A program made the position numbers and the translations under genes. A DNA stretch of 64,000 nt from Pisolithus tinctorius (lineage: Eukaryota; Basidiomycota; Agaricomycetes; Boletales; Pisolithaceae). The notes beneath the pieces were generated by a model. That model was not told where the DNA came from. It saw nothing but the letters and a program-made list of their open reading frames with translations, and ran no database searches. How positions within the stretch are numbered: position 1 is the first letter of the stretch; each line of letters begins with the position of its first letter. Location of the stretch: assembly GCA_024663395.1 (NCBI GenBank), contig JANFAH010000028.1, forward strand, positions 62,001-126,000, written 5' to 3'. Positions 44,488-55,799 of the stretch are shown here, piece after piece.

Positions 44488-47400
44488 TTATGTGTCCGTA
44501 GTAACACTTAGGATATGCTGCAACGCCTCGCATTGCTCCTCCAAATCATCCCCATGATCATCGTCAAGGTCTTCATCGGCCTCCTCTTCGCCATCATCTG
44601 TACAAATAGGTGGGGATGACAATACGGACTGTATAGGGACCCGCTGCGGGACATGTGCGCTATCCCCTGGGCCACGTGATACGCTAATGCCAGGGGTTAG
44701 GGTACCCCTGAATCCGGGGAGATGGGATATTTTTTCGAGGGTACGGAGGTGCAATGGGGTGAATCGGGAGCGGATGGCACGGTACCTAGAAATTTGGTAT
44801 GCAAGCGCGGGGTTGGTATCCTGGTAGAGGGCTTCACAAGCCCGGAGGTAGCGGTCTTCGTCAATAAGATATGTAACAACACGACGAATCTCCACATTCA
44901 GGCGAACCACTTCTTCCTCAGCCCGGCATAACTTGAAATACATGTTTATGGCGAGGCGGGCAGTGGGTGACGCCCACGGGCGGGTCGATATGTCCTTCCG
45001 CGTATCTCTGAGAAGATCAAAGTCAGCTAGGAATGCGTACTCAACAACCTCCTCAAATTCCAGTGTTCGACGGCCGAGGACTTTGGCTGCAGCATTATAT
45101 TGGGAGAGGGCAGCCCGGATGGCAGCTGAGCGTGTTTGCAAGGCCTTGCCAATGTGCTTACGAAGTTTATAGCCTGCAATCGTCAGTGCGATACAAATTC
45201 GACTAAGGTGGACTTACCAGTGCCAGACTGGTTCATCTTTGACAGCTCGAAGATCCTTGACACAACCAATCGCTCAACGTTATCCAATGCCCGTTGATAT
45301 TTTCGATTGGCGACCAGGCGGGCTGCCGCCTGCCATTCCTCGTCCTCCGGTACCCAGCGGTGTGTTATCTCGAGGTGTCCCTCGAGCTCCTGTACAGCCT
45401 TCAAGTCCTTTTTGTAGTTCTCTTGGGCATGGCGGCGCACGGTCTCCGCTTGCCTTGTCGCACTGCTATCACTCCGAGGGGACGCTGCATCGTTAGCCAT
45501 AATGACAGTCCATGTAGATAGGATCGACTCGAGGTGTTTGCTAAATTTACTGATAGTCAGAACGCTAACCTCTCTATGTAATAGTGCCTACCTGCTCCCA
45601 GCTAGATTTACAAGCCGTTGCCAATATTCCATCTGCAGCGTTTCTTCCACAGGCTCGCGCAGGAGGGACCTGAGATATTCACGTTCTTCGTCCAACCAAA
45701 GCTTAAAGGTATCAGGGTCGCTTACTCCTAGCTCGCGCATCAGCCGTTCGAGGGTCAAGCGGCCATTAGAAAGAAGATCGAGGGCTTGTTTGTAGTTATT
45801 CAGTAAGAACTTTGCTGCTTAGGATTAGATACGTCGAGATGGGTAAGGTTAATTACTTACTGAGATTTGCGTACACTTCCAGTTCGTCATTGTGTTCAAA
45901 ATAGCACGCAATTGCCTGCCTTCTGTGAAAAATTGACGCGTATCGAGTAGACGGCGCAAGGGCATTGCTCTTTGAAAAAGCCCTCTCGCAACCTTCGAGA
46001 TCTTCGAGTCCGAGACCTTCGACGTAGGTTGTGAGGTTGTCTAACTGACATAGCCTGTTATGAGCGTGGCCGTGGAACGCATTAACAAGAGACGTATAGT
46101 TGAGTGATCGTGCACGCTCGCCCAGGACGCTAGATGCTAGAGTGGTCTTGAATCAACAGCCAATGTCATATCCACCGCCCAAATCTGAACCAAACGTGTC
46201 GAGGAGTTTGGACGTCACCGCGAGCGCGTACTTGGACCTGTGTATGAGTGAGTTTGCGAGTAGGGCTTTCTAAGTAGTCTACGTACTGTTCGCCACTTTG
46301 TACCATATCTGCGATAAGCAGGCAGAAGCCATGCCGACAGACTGCTATGAAGACTCCTGTTTCGTCAAATACGCTCCACATTTTTTGTGTAGCACTGTCC
46401 TTCATGTTTTTCCAGCGCTCCGCACAAAGGTTCCCATCACCATCCTATCATGCAGAAAGAAGTCTAGAAAATAAACGCGAACAGAACAACTTCTCACCTC
46501 CGCAACGATGCTGTGACCTGTCTGCCGTCCGGATGCAAATTTCTCGACAAAATCACGGGTCAGATATTGTTCATGATGAAACGCACCCTCCAGCATAGGA
46601 TGAGAAGGGGTAAGAGGGGAAGCATCATCGAGGTTGCCGTCCAGTACCCTGGTCGCCACTCTCTTGAGAGAGTCATTCCCGTCCTGAGCAAATAGCATCT
46701 TGAATCGCATTGTCGGTTCGTCCTGCAATTCGTAAGTACAAGAAGGACAGCCGTGCTTGAGCCGCCAGTCAGGTTGATCGCGCTGCAGTGCCTGGTGCAC
46801 AAGGTTCGAGACGAGTGCTAAAATTTGCAAGTAAACGTCGAGCGCGATGGAAAATTGACGTGAGCGGTGATTGTGAAATGGGACCTGGATGGTCAAGGGT
46901 TAGCGTTCAGGTACCTCGGAATATATATTAATCGCAAACCCCGTGTATATCGCAGAGCGATTTGACGTATCCCTGGATGGAAAGATGGGGGCAACGTTGA
47001 CGAACAGTGTGGTACAGGTCAAGAGCTTGCACTGTAATGGCGACCTTGGGGGTAATGGGAGAGCACGGGATTAGACCGTGGCACACGAGAGCTGAAGTTA
47101 GGTAACGATCAGTAGGCCCTACAGTTATAGAAGTCTTCTCAGCGCCTACTATGCCATGAGTATCTGCACATGTACTACAGTCGGATTGACTTACAGAAGA
47201 CGTCTAACACCAGTACACTGAGTAGCCTGGTGTCTACGCCGTCGCTCCTCTGCTGTTCTTCCCGTGTACGTCGCTCATCCGAATCAAAAAATCCCCGTCC
47301 ACTCGCACCCTTCCGGATCAAGGACCAGGCCATGTAAGCTTCCACCATCGCACCCATTTGCACATTGAATGCAGCCATCCGTTTAGCAGTACGATCCCGG

Positions 47401-47678
47401 AACGTACGATAATCCGGGCGTTTCCCCCCGATCTTCTGAGAAGCGCTGAACACAGTCAGTTATTATTACTTGGTCCCTGTTAATTCTAACCTTTTCCAGA
47501 ATTCTCCCAATAACCCGCTGGTGAGTTCTTGAAACTCACCACCAGCATGACTGACATCAAGTGGCTCCGTTCCGTCCAGGACCATTGCGCCATACTCGTC
47601 GCTTTCGTATCCGTCGTCTGCGGCCTCACCGACTGAGTTGTTCAACGCCGGATCTCGCAGCGCCTCAAGCGCATGCTT
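44488..47678 (-). pseudogene. KDZ transposase, one in-frame TGA
   Basis: Nine exons on the minus strand: 47678-47491, 47445-47195, 47163-46940, 46884-46498, 46444-46287, 46237-45861, 45814-45592, 45540-45218, 45173-44488; introns 45, 31, 55, 53, 49, 46, 51 and 44 bp. All phases agree; 2,817 nt, ~938 aa. Motifs: HGLIPCSP, HGCPSCTYEL, DGNDSLKR (first catalytic Asp), MWSVFDETGVF, RHGFCLLIADMVQSGEQ, GGYDIGC (second Asp), FHGHAHNRLC, EDLEGCERAFSKSNALAPST (Glu), FLLNNYKQAL, TRSAAIRAALSQYN. A TGA (46153-46155) follows YDIGC directly; CGA is the likely ancestor. A 5' exon may lie at 47983-47747 (MAGGAVRRHSHRC) but the phase does not join cleanly. Confidence 0.85.
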
Positions 47679-48094
47679 CTAGGTCACAGTCATCTCTATC
47701 GAAAGTGAGCCTTTTTTGTTAACCGTAACAAAAACGTACCTCTTAGTCACTCTTGTTTGCGTTCTGCCGCACGTGCAGCCCGTTCAGTGATTTTTCTTGG
47801 ACCTGCCAATTCATGGAGAGTTCGCGTAACTCCTGCAGATTGGTGAACTTTGGTCTGGACCCGACGTATTCGCGAGGATGTCAAGCTTCTGCATCTGTGG
47901 GAGTGACGACGCACTGCTCCCCCTGCCATGACTGGCTTCCGTGCTTCATGCCATTGAGCGGGACCTATCCTCACCAAGACCACGTGACGTTACCGCACTG
48001 TCAAGACTTATTGCAAACTTATCTGCCGTCGCTAGCATTCGCACTCCTGTCCTTGAGTATTGTCCTTAGCACTGACCCACAAGCTTGTCTTACC

Positions 48095-48964
48095 ATGGTG
48101 TCGAGCGTCGAAGGTAGGACAGAAGACTTATTTTTTTTTATCTAGGATTTTACATCTTGTTAGATGATGGTAGCTGGCAGATAGCACGATCTACAGAGCG
48201 AGATACAGAGGAGACGATCACGCGTATCACAACGACCAAGACTACTCGTGAAGGGACTACGGAAACCAAGGTCAAAACCGTGGTGAAACGTAGTCATGTT
48301 ACCAGGACCACTCTTAGGAGTCCTCGAAAATGTAGTCCGTCGGCGACAATTACTGGCTCTACCACTACCCCACCATCGGCCTCAAGCACCCCGCAATCCA
48401 CTCCCAAGTCACAATCTGGTTCAGCCTTCCCCCCTTCAGTACCTCGTGCGTCCACGTCTCACAGCAGTGTCATTCCCCACCCATCGGATGTCCCGCGGCC
48501 AACTTCCCCACCTGAAGGGTTTTACCTCGTTATCGTCGGGCAAGAGGTTGGCATATTTTATACATGGTATTATTTGTTTTGTCTATCCTCTGTTCAGCTC
48601 AATCTCGAACCCATAGGAAAGATGCCGCATTGCGGGTTCTCGACGTCAGTGGCGCAGTTCACTACAAGTGTAAGACCTTCCAGCGAGCCCTTGCGGATTA
48701 TACGGCCGCATATAACAACGGCGAACTGCGCGCAATCCCGATCCCTGGTGGGCCCTTCTGGCCCACGGCACCACGTACGCCCTCGCCCGCTCTCAGTGAA
48801 GGCGAACAATCCTACTGGGCTGAAGTGGACGACCTGTCAGATCTGTTTGGCTCAGTTCAACTCGGCCGCACTAAGACCTGGTGGGTTTCTTGCCCTTTCC
48901 AAAAGGTCGTTTTATTAATTGTAACAGCGATGCTACCCCGTCTTCATCCACTGCGAATACTTAG
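48095..48964 (+). CDS. RNase H1 N-terminal/viroplasmin-like domain protein inside the KDZ element
   Basis: Exons 48095-48113, 48146-48566, 48617-48880, 48928-48964; 741 nt, 246 aa. The core is GFYLVIVGQEVGIFYTW (end of exon 2) joined to VSGAVHYKCKTFQRALADYT (exon 3), the pattern of the RNase H1 N-terminal hybrid-binding domain also found in caulimovirus viroplasmin (Caulimo_VI). It is followed by IPGGPFWPTAPRTPSPALSE. Upstream is a Thr/Lys-rich then Ser/Pro-rich region. Binding of RNA-DNA hybrids or dsRNA is the family role; here it is inferred. The first exon and its 32-bp intron are uncertain, although they make the phase close. Lies head to head with the transposase gene. Confidence 0.68.
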
Positions 48965-49610
48965 TAGTTACTACCGAAATCATGTCCTTTACTACTATCA
49001 ATGACCGCAACATCTTGAATTGAAGTCTTAGGTGATCATATATGTGAATGAGCGTACTGTAGTCTACACTGTGACCCGAAATTGGTGCGCATGCGACATT
49101 GGTGATTGTACACGCCAGTGTTGCATGAACACAGTGTAGTGTGTGAACGAGTGTATTGTAGTCTACACATTGTGACCCAACATTTGTGTCCACGCGACAT
49201 TGAGGAATTCGATAAGGTAAATCAGTGCTATGCAATTTCCACAATATATCATGTAATGTCCAGGTATCGGACAATGACCGCTAGATAGTATATGAGCTAA
49301 CGACGGCAAAGGCGTCACGCGTACGCCGATAGGGTATGTTTTCGAAGATACCGGTAGTGAATACTCTCTGATAGCGAACGGATTCGCTATCATGTTCGCT
49401 ATCACCACAACCCAATACACGTCTCCTGTAATTTGAATCACTAATTTTACAAACCAGATTTCAAGCGCGGGAATGTTTAGACATGAATTGTATGCAAAAG
49501 TACTACATAGAGAGGTAATAGCGAGACCCCGGACAAGGGGGGAGTTGAGGGAGCTGACACTTCAGATATCGGGCGAGGAATATATAGACGTAGTTTGTAT
49601 GACGAACGGG
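48965..49610. repeat. Intergenic region of KDZ element with ~103-bp tandem duplication
   Basis: GAATGAGCGTACTGTAGTCTACAC (near 49045) recurs as GAACGAGTGTATTGTAGTCTACAC (near 49148) with the following GTGACCC...GCGACATTG. No gene. A short inverted word GAACGGATTCGC/GCGATAGCGAACG is near 49,375. Confidence 0.65.
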
Positions 49611-50392
49611 CTAGACAGTAAAGTAGTAACGAGCTTCGGAGATTCGAGACAAGGGGGATATAGGTGCATAGTCGTCTAATTTGACTTCGAAAAAGCGTAG
49701 TTCAGTCAATAAAGATGTGAGCAAGTCAAACACTTGTTCGTACAAGTCTGCAGCTCTGTACCCCATACCCCTGAAACCTTTGCGTGCAATATTCCTCAAA
49801 ATCCAAACAAGCCGTCTCCCTTCTTCAACGTGGGCCTCACATTGTGAAAAGAACGAGTCAGTTGCAAGTCGGCCCCTGCCCTGTGCATGCCTAAGTTGAT
49901 CATGGAACTTCTTCGGCCATGTTGACTCCGTGCCCCATTCAGATTGCCAGTCGGCGATGAGTTGCCTGACCTTCTCGAGTGGAGGGGGTTCCGAAAGTGC
50001 CGAAGGGTGTAGGTACGAGTTGGGCTCTGGGTCCGGGGACGCTCCAACTGCGCTGGTCGGTGTTGGGTTGCGGGTGGTATCTTCACTCTCTGTGACAAGC
50101 TTCCTAATAACAGAGTTAATATGTCGAAATATCTGGAGAAGGTGCTTACTTGGTCCTGTTCCTACGAGTGTAGATCGATCACCGTTGATAGACAGGATCA
50201 ATCGTACCGGCCGACCTACCTGGCAGCACGAAGTCTTGCTTTCTCCCTCTGCTCTTCTCGCACTCTGAAAACATGAGTTATATACAGTATAAAGGGAGGT
50301 AATAAAAATATTCTGTACCCTGGCTTTGATAGCCAGCGCTCAGTGGCTGCGCGTTGCTTATCTTGCTTCCTCGCAGTGCGTGTGGCTCCCAT
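49611..50392 (-). CDS. 207-aa protein of unknown function inside the KDZ element
   Basis: Exons 50392-50319, 50264-50220, 50161-50150 (12-nt microexon), 50103-49611; introns 54, 58 and 46 bp; 624 nt, frame closed. The N-terminus is strongly basic (MGATRTARKQDKQRAATERW, then EEQREKARLRAARNRTKK), like a bZIP basic region or a nucleolar signal. The middle is Pro/Ser-rich, and the C-terminal half alpha-helical (ADWQSEWGTESTWPKKFHDQ, RRLVWILRNIARKGFRGMGY, DLYEQVFDLLTSLLTELRFF). Same strand as the transposase, 2 kb upstream of it. DNA binding is a guess. Confidence 0.6.
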
Positions 50393-51133
50393 GTACGAAC
50401 ATGAAGACGCTAGCTATGGGAAAGGGATGTTGGGTTTAGTTTACACGGATACTAAGGGTAATATACAAAACTTACCTGGTGCGACTTGGGAGGAAGCAGA
50501 TTACAGAGATACTTAGGCTTGACGCGTGACGTTCGGACTCAAGAAATTTCTCCTGGTCACATGACCATTGTCGTGTGTCTCGGGGTCTGTCATCTCTGAC
50601 TGTTGGCCTAAGTCGCCATAGAAGGATCCAGGTACTGAAATCTTTTCTAGCGTAGCTGAATTAATGGTCTTTTTATCCAGAGTTCTATTGTATGGACTTC
50701 CACGCGATCGTCCAAACCCGTCTATCCAAATTTCCCCGAGCTCTGCGGTAATTGCGTTCGTTGTATCATACAGAAAACAAAATGCTGATTAGACGGTTCC
50801 CATTAATGCAGATATTACGATGTGATGGCGGCCATACTAGTGCCCACTCAACTTTGGCGAGTTGACAGCAGGGTATCGGCTTCATCCACGGCAAGTGTTA
50901 TCAATAGCCCATTACTCACATCGCCTCTAGTATATTATTGTATCATGCTGATGCCCCCACAGGTCCACATGGTCTTATATCGAGTTGTATATATCGTACC
51001 TGATCGTCCTAATGACAGAGTACACCAATGTCATCCGCTCAATATCACGCTGTCAAATTTTTATTTTATTTTCCAGGATTTGGAGACGTGCAGCAATACT
51101 ATAGACTTCGCGCCTCGATGCTCTACCTACAGC
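50393..51133. promoter_or_regulatory. Divergent intergenic region of the KDZ element
   Basis: Lies between the start of the 207-aa gene (minus) and the 553-aa gene (plus), so it should hold both promoters. No clear TATA pair seen. An upstream plus-strand frame from 50822 runs in phase into the 553-aa gene, so its start could be earlier than 51134. Confidence 0.45.
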
Positions 51134-53003
51134 ATGGACCAATATGTTTTCACCTTTCCTCCCACCACCTTCGGCCCCGCAGGAGGTGATTCCGCATGTC
51201 CGACTCCAGGGTTCAACTCGTATAATTTCCGGAATCCGTCCGATGCGCCATTCCCTCCCAACGCTGCACAATCGCCTCCACAGCCTTTGGAATTGCACAA
51301 CCCATCCTATGGTTATCCTGCACTGGACCCCGCTCTCTTAGCCATTTCTGTCCCTCGGCTCGAGTCATCTCTGACTTCGAGACCCGCCCTACCTTCATCT
51401 ACTGCTCAAGTAACGGCGTCCGCACATGTCCCAATTTCTTGCACCGCGGTAGACCATCATCCGGACACCACGCCTGCCGAGACTGCCCATTCAAATGCTA
51501 CCTCTGTCCCCGGCGTGACCACCTCTAGTACACATCCCAATAACGGCACACCCAACGTTTGCAACGGCGGAGTCTCGGTGGTTAAAGCGGCAGGCAACAA
51601 GTCCACTTGGGCTACCCGAAACCCTGGACGGCCAGTCATGCAGCCTCGTCAGCCACTCTCCGCTGTGGAGAAAGATCATCGCAGCGTGCATGCGGCATCA
51701 AGGCAAATTTCTGCAGCACAACGGAGGGATCGTGACACGCTTCTGAACGATGCCATCCAGTCCCTAGCCAATGAGTTCGAAATGAAGGTACAGGCCGTTG
51801 CGACTACACATAACGTTACAAGTGAGAAGGTCAAGAAGCTCCTGGGCGGTCACAAATATTATCAGAACCCGTGCAGCACACAACTGGCCAATGCCATTAT
51901 TCACGACAAGGCAAATGAGGTTAATGAAGGTAATTTCCCACTCTGATGCTGTTATATTCCAGCTCTAACTCATGCATCACAGGTCGCGCTCGTGGGGAGA
52001 AGCTCTCCCTCCAACAGATTCGGGAGTTGGCAAGGGCAGACCCCAAATACCAGGACATGACTCAAGATGAAAAAGATGAATTGTTACGTGCCCTCACGGA
52101 ATATCGCACTCTCAAGAACGTGAGTGTTCGCGCTACAAATTCTGCAGCGGCGCGCGATGCACAGTCGACCTTGGAGCATGTTTTTAAAATAGTGAGTTCC
52201 GCGTTCTATTCTAATGATCATCAACTGAATTCCTATAGCTTGATGGACTTGCCCTTCGCACTGGAATATACGCATGCCTCTTTGCCACTCGTGGACACGT
52301 CTACGACTCATCGCAGCCTTTCTGGTACGGAACTGATAATGTCATGGACTTTTGGGAGGATGTTATGGACCTCGAACCCGACGAAATCGTTCGTAAACTG
52401 GAACAGTGGGCATGCATGCATGGAAAAAGTAGGTCGAGAGTGGCGTTAAATAGCTATTAAGTATTGAATTACGTTGTTCATACAGACATCGAGGAGCGCA
52501 ACTCCGTAGAAGGCATGCAGCGAATGTGTGCCCGCATTCTTAATTCTGGTCTCCGTGAGTATTCGTTCTACCTTCTAACAGCTCCTGACATGCGCGTATA
52601 CACAGGTGTTGTTGCCAAGAAAAAAATCCGAATCAACTTCGTCAATTTTGAGGTGGCCATCAAGGAGAAATACGGCATTGAGCTACTTGGGTGGCCGGAG
52701 AGTGTTCCGTTCCAGTCTCCTCGCGCCACTACAAATGCTGAACACCTCCGTACCCTTCGTGACGCGCTTAAAGCAGGTACATGTCGTTGGGCGTACATGT
52801 CTACGCAACAACGTATGCAACACGCGGATCGACTTAAGGAACGACGAATTGCTGGGGAAGCGGTTGGAAAACCTCGCAAGAAGCGCTCCGATGCGGGCAG
52901 GAAACGCCGCCGCACAGCACCAGGCAAGGGGAAAGCTCCAAAAAGCGTCGCATTGATCGACTCGTCTTCGGAGGACAACAGCTCCACGGAAGATGACGAG
53001 TAA
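51134..53003 (+). CDS. 553-aa KDZ-element accessory protein (intact, 5 exons)
   Basis: Exons 51134-51929, 51983-52191, 52239-52428, 52486-52554, 52606-53003; introns 53, 47, 57 and 51 bp; 1,662 nt exactly in frame. Residues 1-200 are Pro/Ser/Thr-rich and probably disordered. Residues ~225-330 are helical and basic (SAAQRRDRDTLLNDAIQSLA, SEKVKKLLGGHKYYQNP). Exons 3-4 encode GIYACLFATRGHVYDSS and NVMDFWEDVMDLEPDEIVRK. The C-terminal block is KKIRINFVNFEVAIKEKYGI, ELLGWPESVPFQSP, LRDALKAGTCRW, and a basic tail (GKPRKKRSDAGRKRRRTAP) ending in an acidic Ser stretch. The GWP...LRDAL...KRR tail recurs, as I recall, in many mushroom hypothetical proteins. No enzyme fold recognised; no 2-oxoglutarate oxygenase motif. 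Confidence 0.72.
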
Positions 53004-53275
53004 TGAGATGTAAGTTTTTATCCACCCTACTTTAATACTTCGTCACGCACACATTTTAACGCAGGATTTTCCGGTCGCTGTCGATGTAACGCACTTATAT
53101 ATCTTCCGAAAGTTATGCACAGTCACGCGCCGTAGATCAATTCATTCATGCATCCACTGCCCTTCTATATACACTGTACGTCTGCGTGAAAATCCGATGT
53201 TTTTACAATATACAACAGTCATGATACGCGTACTTGGTGAGGAGACTATGTCCAACGGTGTTTGCCGAACACATG
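53004..53275. other. Spacer inside the KDZ element
   Basis: No gene; AT-rich leading into the right repeat array. Confidence 0.5.
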
Positions 53276-54605
53276 ACAACTGGTGTGTCACCCAGTGCGA
53301 TGCGGCTCTGGTAGCTTGATGCTTAGTACGTAGTATCCAGCAATAATCAATAATATGTTACAGAGCACTAGCTAGCCATGGGTACTATACGGCCGTGAAA
53401 GTTCGATGTTTGTGCGTTGTCTTGTTGTTGAGATATGTGAGCTCGCTGTCGACAACGGCAACGAGAGGGCACGTGCGTGGGAAGTACAGGTGGGCGTTGA
53501 TGACAAATCCCAGTGCGATGCGGCACGGCTCTGGTAGCTTAGTACAGCGATCATCAATAATATGTTACAGAGCACTAGCTAGACATGGGTACTATACAGC
53601 CGTGAAAGTCCGACGTTTGTGCGTTGTGTAGTTGTTGAGATATGCGAGTTCGCTGTCGGCAACGGCGACGAGAGGTGTCGGGGATGACGCATCACGTGCG
53701 TGGGAAGTACGGGTGGTGTGTTGATGACAAATCCTAGTGCGACGCGGCACAGCTCTGGTAGCTTAGTACATAGTATCTAGTGGTAATTAATAATATGTTA
53801 CAGAATGCTAGCTAGACACGAGTACTATACGGCCGTGAAAGTCCGATGCTTGTACGTTGTGTAGTTGTTGAGATATGCGAGCTCGCTGTCGACAACGGCG
53901 ACGAGAGGTGTCGGGGATGACACGTCACGTGCGTGGGAAGTACGGGTGGGCGTTGATGACAAAGCCCAGTGCGACGTGGCACCACTCTGGTAGCTTAGTA
54001 CTTAGTATCTAGTGGTAATTAATAATATGTTACAGAATGCTAGCTAGACATGAGTACTATACGGCCGTGAAAGTCCGATGTTTGTGCGTTGTGTAGTTGT
54101 TGAGATATGCGAGTTCGCTGTCGGCAACGGCGACGAGAGGTGTCGGGGATGACGCGTCACGTGCGTGGGAAGTACGGGTGGTGTGTTGATGACAAATCCT
54201 AGTGCGACGTGGCACAGCTCTGGTAGCTTAGTACATAGTATCTAGTGGTAATTAATAATATGTTACAGAATGCTAGCTAGACATGAGTACTATACGGTCG
54301 TGAAAGTCCGATGCTTGTACGTTGTGTAGTTGTTGAGATATGCGAGCTCGCTGTCGACAACGGCGACGAGAGGTGTCGGGGATGACGCGTCACGTGCGTG
54401 GGAAGCATCGGCGGGGCGCTGATGACAAATCCCAGTGCGCCTGGTGTGGCTCAGGTAGATTAGTGGCTCTTAATCTTTTTAAGTACTCTACGGTATTCAA
54501 TAATTATTCATTGAGGGGGAAAACACCTCAAATGCCTCGTCTTAGACTGACATCAAAACAGCAATGTTGTGTCTAATTAGATTATATAAGTGGGAGTATC
54601 AGGTG
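53276..54605 (-). repeat. Right terminal inverted repeat with 232-bp tandem units
   Basis: Inverse of the left arm, but with five to six tandem units (GAGAGGTGTCGGGG at ~53670, 53903, 54133, 54368; degenerate units at ~53,284 and ~53,460). The outermost ~230 bp match the left arm with about one difference, a CpG/CpA. Unequal copy number between arms suggests expansion by slippage or unequal exchange. Confidence 0.9.
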
Positions 54606-54613
54606 CCCTTTTT

Positions 54614-55799
54614 CGCAAGCTCTCTCTCTTCTTCCCTACTGGCGCCCCTTGTTTGCATAGTTCACGAGTACCTTCGTCTCCCCCAACATCAACAGACTCA
54701 ACCCGCGTGACATAGCTCAACCAGATTTCGCTTCAGACAAACACGCCAGTGCCCGCAGAGTTCTCACCCACGGTGGTCTGCTGGAAGCCCGAGCGATCGC
54801 CATCCCAGACCGCGCTTGGACGCTCAGCAAGACAAGGCCGAGTAGGACAGATCAGTCGCCGAAAGCCACTCGCGAGGCCAAAGAGGCCCGTCGCTTCGCT
54901 GAAAGAGACCGCAGAGCATCAGTGGGGACAAGGACAGGGCAACCTCAAGAATGCCCGTTCTGAGGAGCGCAAGAAACATGAATGGAAGTTCGTCCTTGTA
55001 CCCAGAACCCATCCACTATCAAAATGACAATGACGGTTCACATATCAGTCTCCCCTCTTCCGCACAGTGCATGCAGACTGGAGGAGAGTGCGTGTCCACC
55101 ATGGACGGGTACGACACTCCCGGGACAGAAGACTGGTACTATACATAACGCCTTTTATCGAGTTCGAATATGTATGACTTCTGCTTTGCTTTATCAGGGT
55201 GCTGGTTAACACTATATCACCCTTCAGTAACCACAACCCAATTCGATGGCCCCATCAGTCTCCCCCCATCGAGGCTTACAACCAGAGCTGTGGACGCGCA
55301 GAATGGAAACAGGTATGTGTCATGCACACCTTCATAATCCGTCTCAGCTATCCCGCTCTGCTCTGCTTGCTTTCGTGTCTTGGCACGCAAGGCAAAGAAG
55401 ATGAGGAAAGGAGGTCACCTGCCATCTCTGCTGCTACGAAGCATCGTCTACTTGCGAATCCGGGTGGTGAGATTCTGCGCAAACGATGGAAGCAATTGCC
55501 AGAGTATTGCCAGAGTCGACATTAACGACCGAAGATACCGTAATGGACCTGAAGCCCACACTACCCGGTCACATCTACGCAATAATCCAGTAACCAACGG
55601 CGCTGGGTATCCAAATTTACGGAAGCCTAGCCTAGGCCTCTGCTTGGGCCTCCCGCACGTTGGTCTTTGGTTGGTCTTTGGTTGAACCGTCGCACGACAA
55701 CTGGCGTCATGCAATCATTCCCTCCAACCCCTACTTTGACTGGTATCTCGCCAAATCCCTCTCATGCCCAAACGGGCCTCCGGCCTCCCGCTACATGCA
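54614..55799. other. Unassigned region after the KDZ element
   Basis: 54,630-55,020 has an open, Arg/Glu-rich frame (SQTALGRSARQGRVGQISRR, KNARSEERKKHEWK) that may be an element leader or Gag start, but no domain is visible. 55,560-55,680 is followed by the beginning of repeat unit F. No call made. Confidence 0.4.

Larger units (their letters stand above)
43618..54605. mobile_element. Complete KDZ-family DNA transposon with four genes
   Basis: 10,988 bp, bounded by perfect inverted ends CACCTGATACTCCCACTTAT / its complement and the 8-bp duplication CCCTTTTT (43610-43617; 54606-54613). 8-bp duplications are usual for KDZ (Kyakuja-Dileera-Zisupton) elements. The outer ~230-300 bp of the two arms differ at about one base. 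Inside: KDZ transposase and a 207-aa gene (minus), a viroplasmin-domain gene and a 553-aa gene (plus). Three of four genes are open; the transposase has one TGA. Confidence 0.93.

Noticed and set aside
43800..54440. Tandem repeats as a CRISPR array or satellite
   Set aside because: Units are 232 bp without spacers, inverted at the two ends of one transposon, in a eukaryote.
43618..54605. A TET/JBP dioxygenase gene in the KDZ element
   Set aside because: Such genes can accompany KDZ transposases, so I looked for HxD...H and the C-terminal Arg pattern in the three accessory proteins; none was visible.
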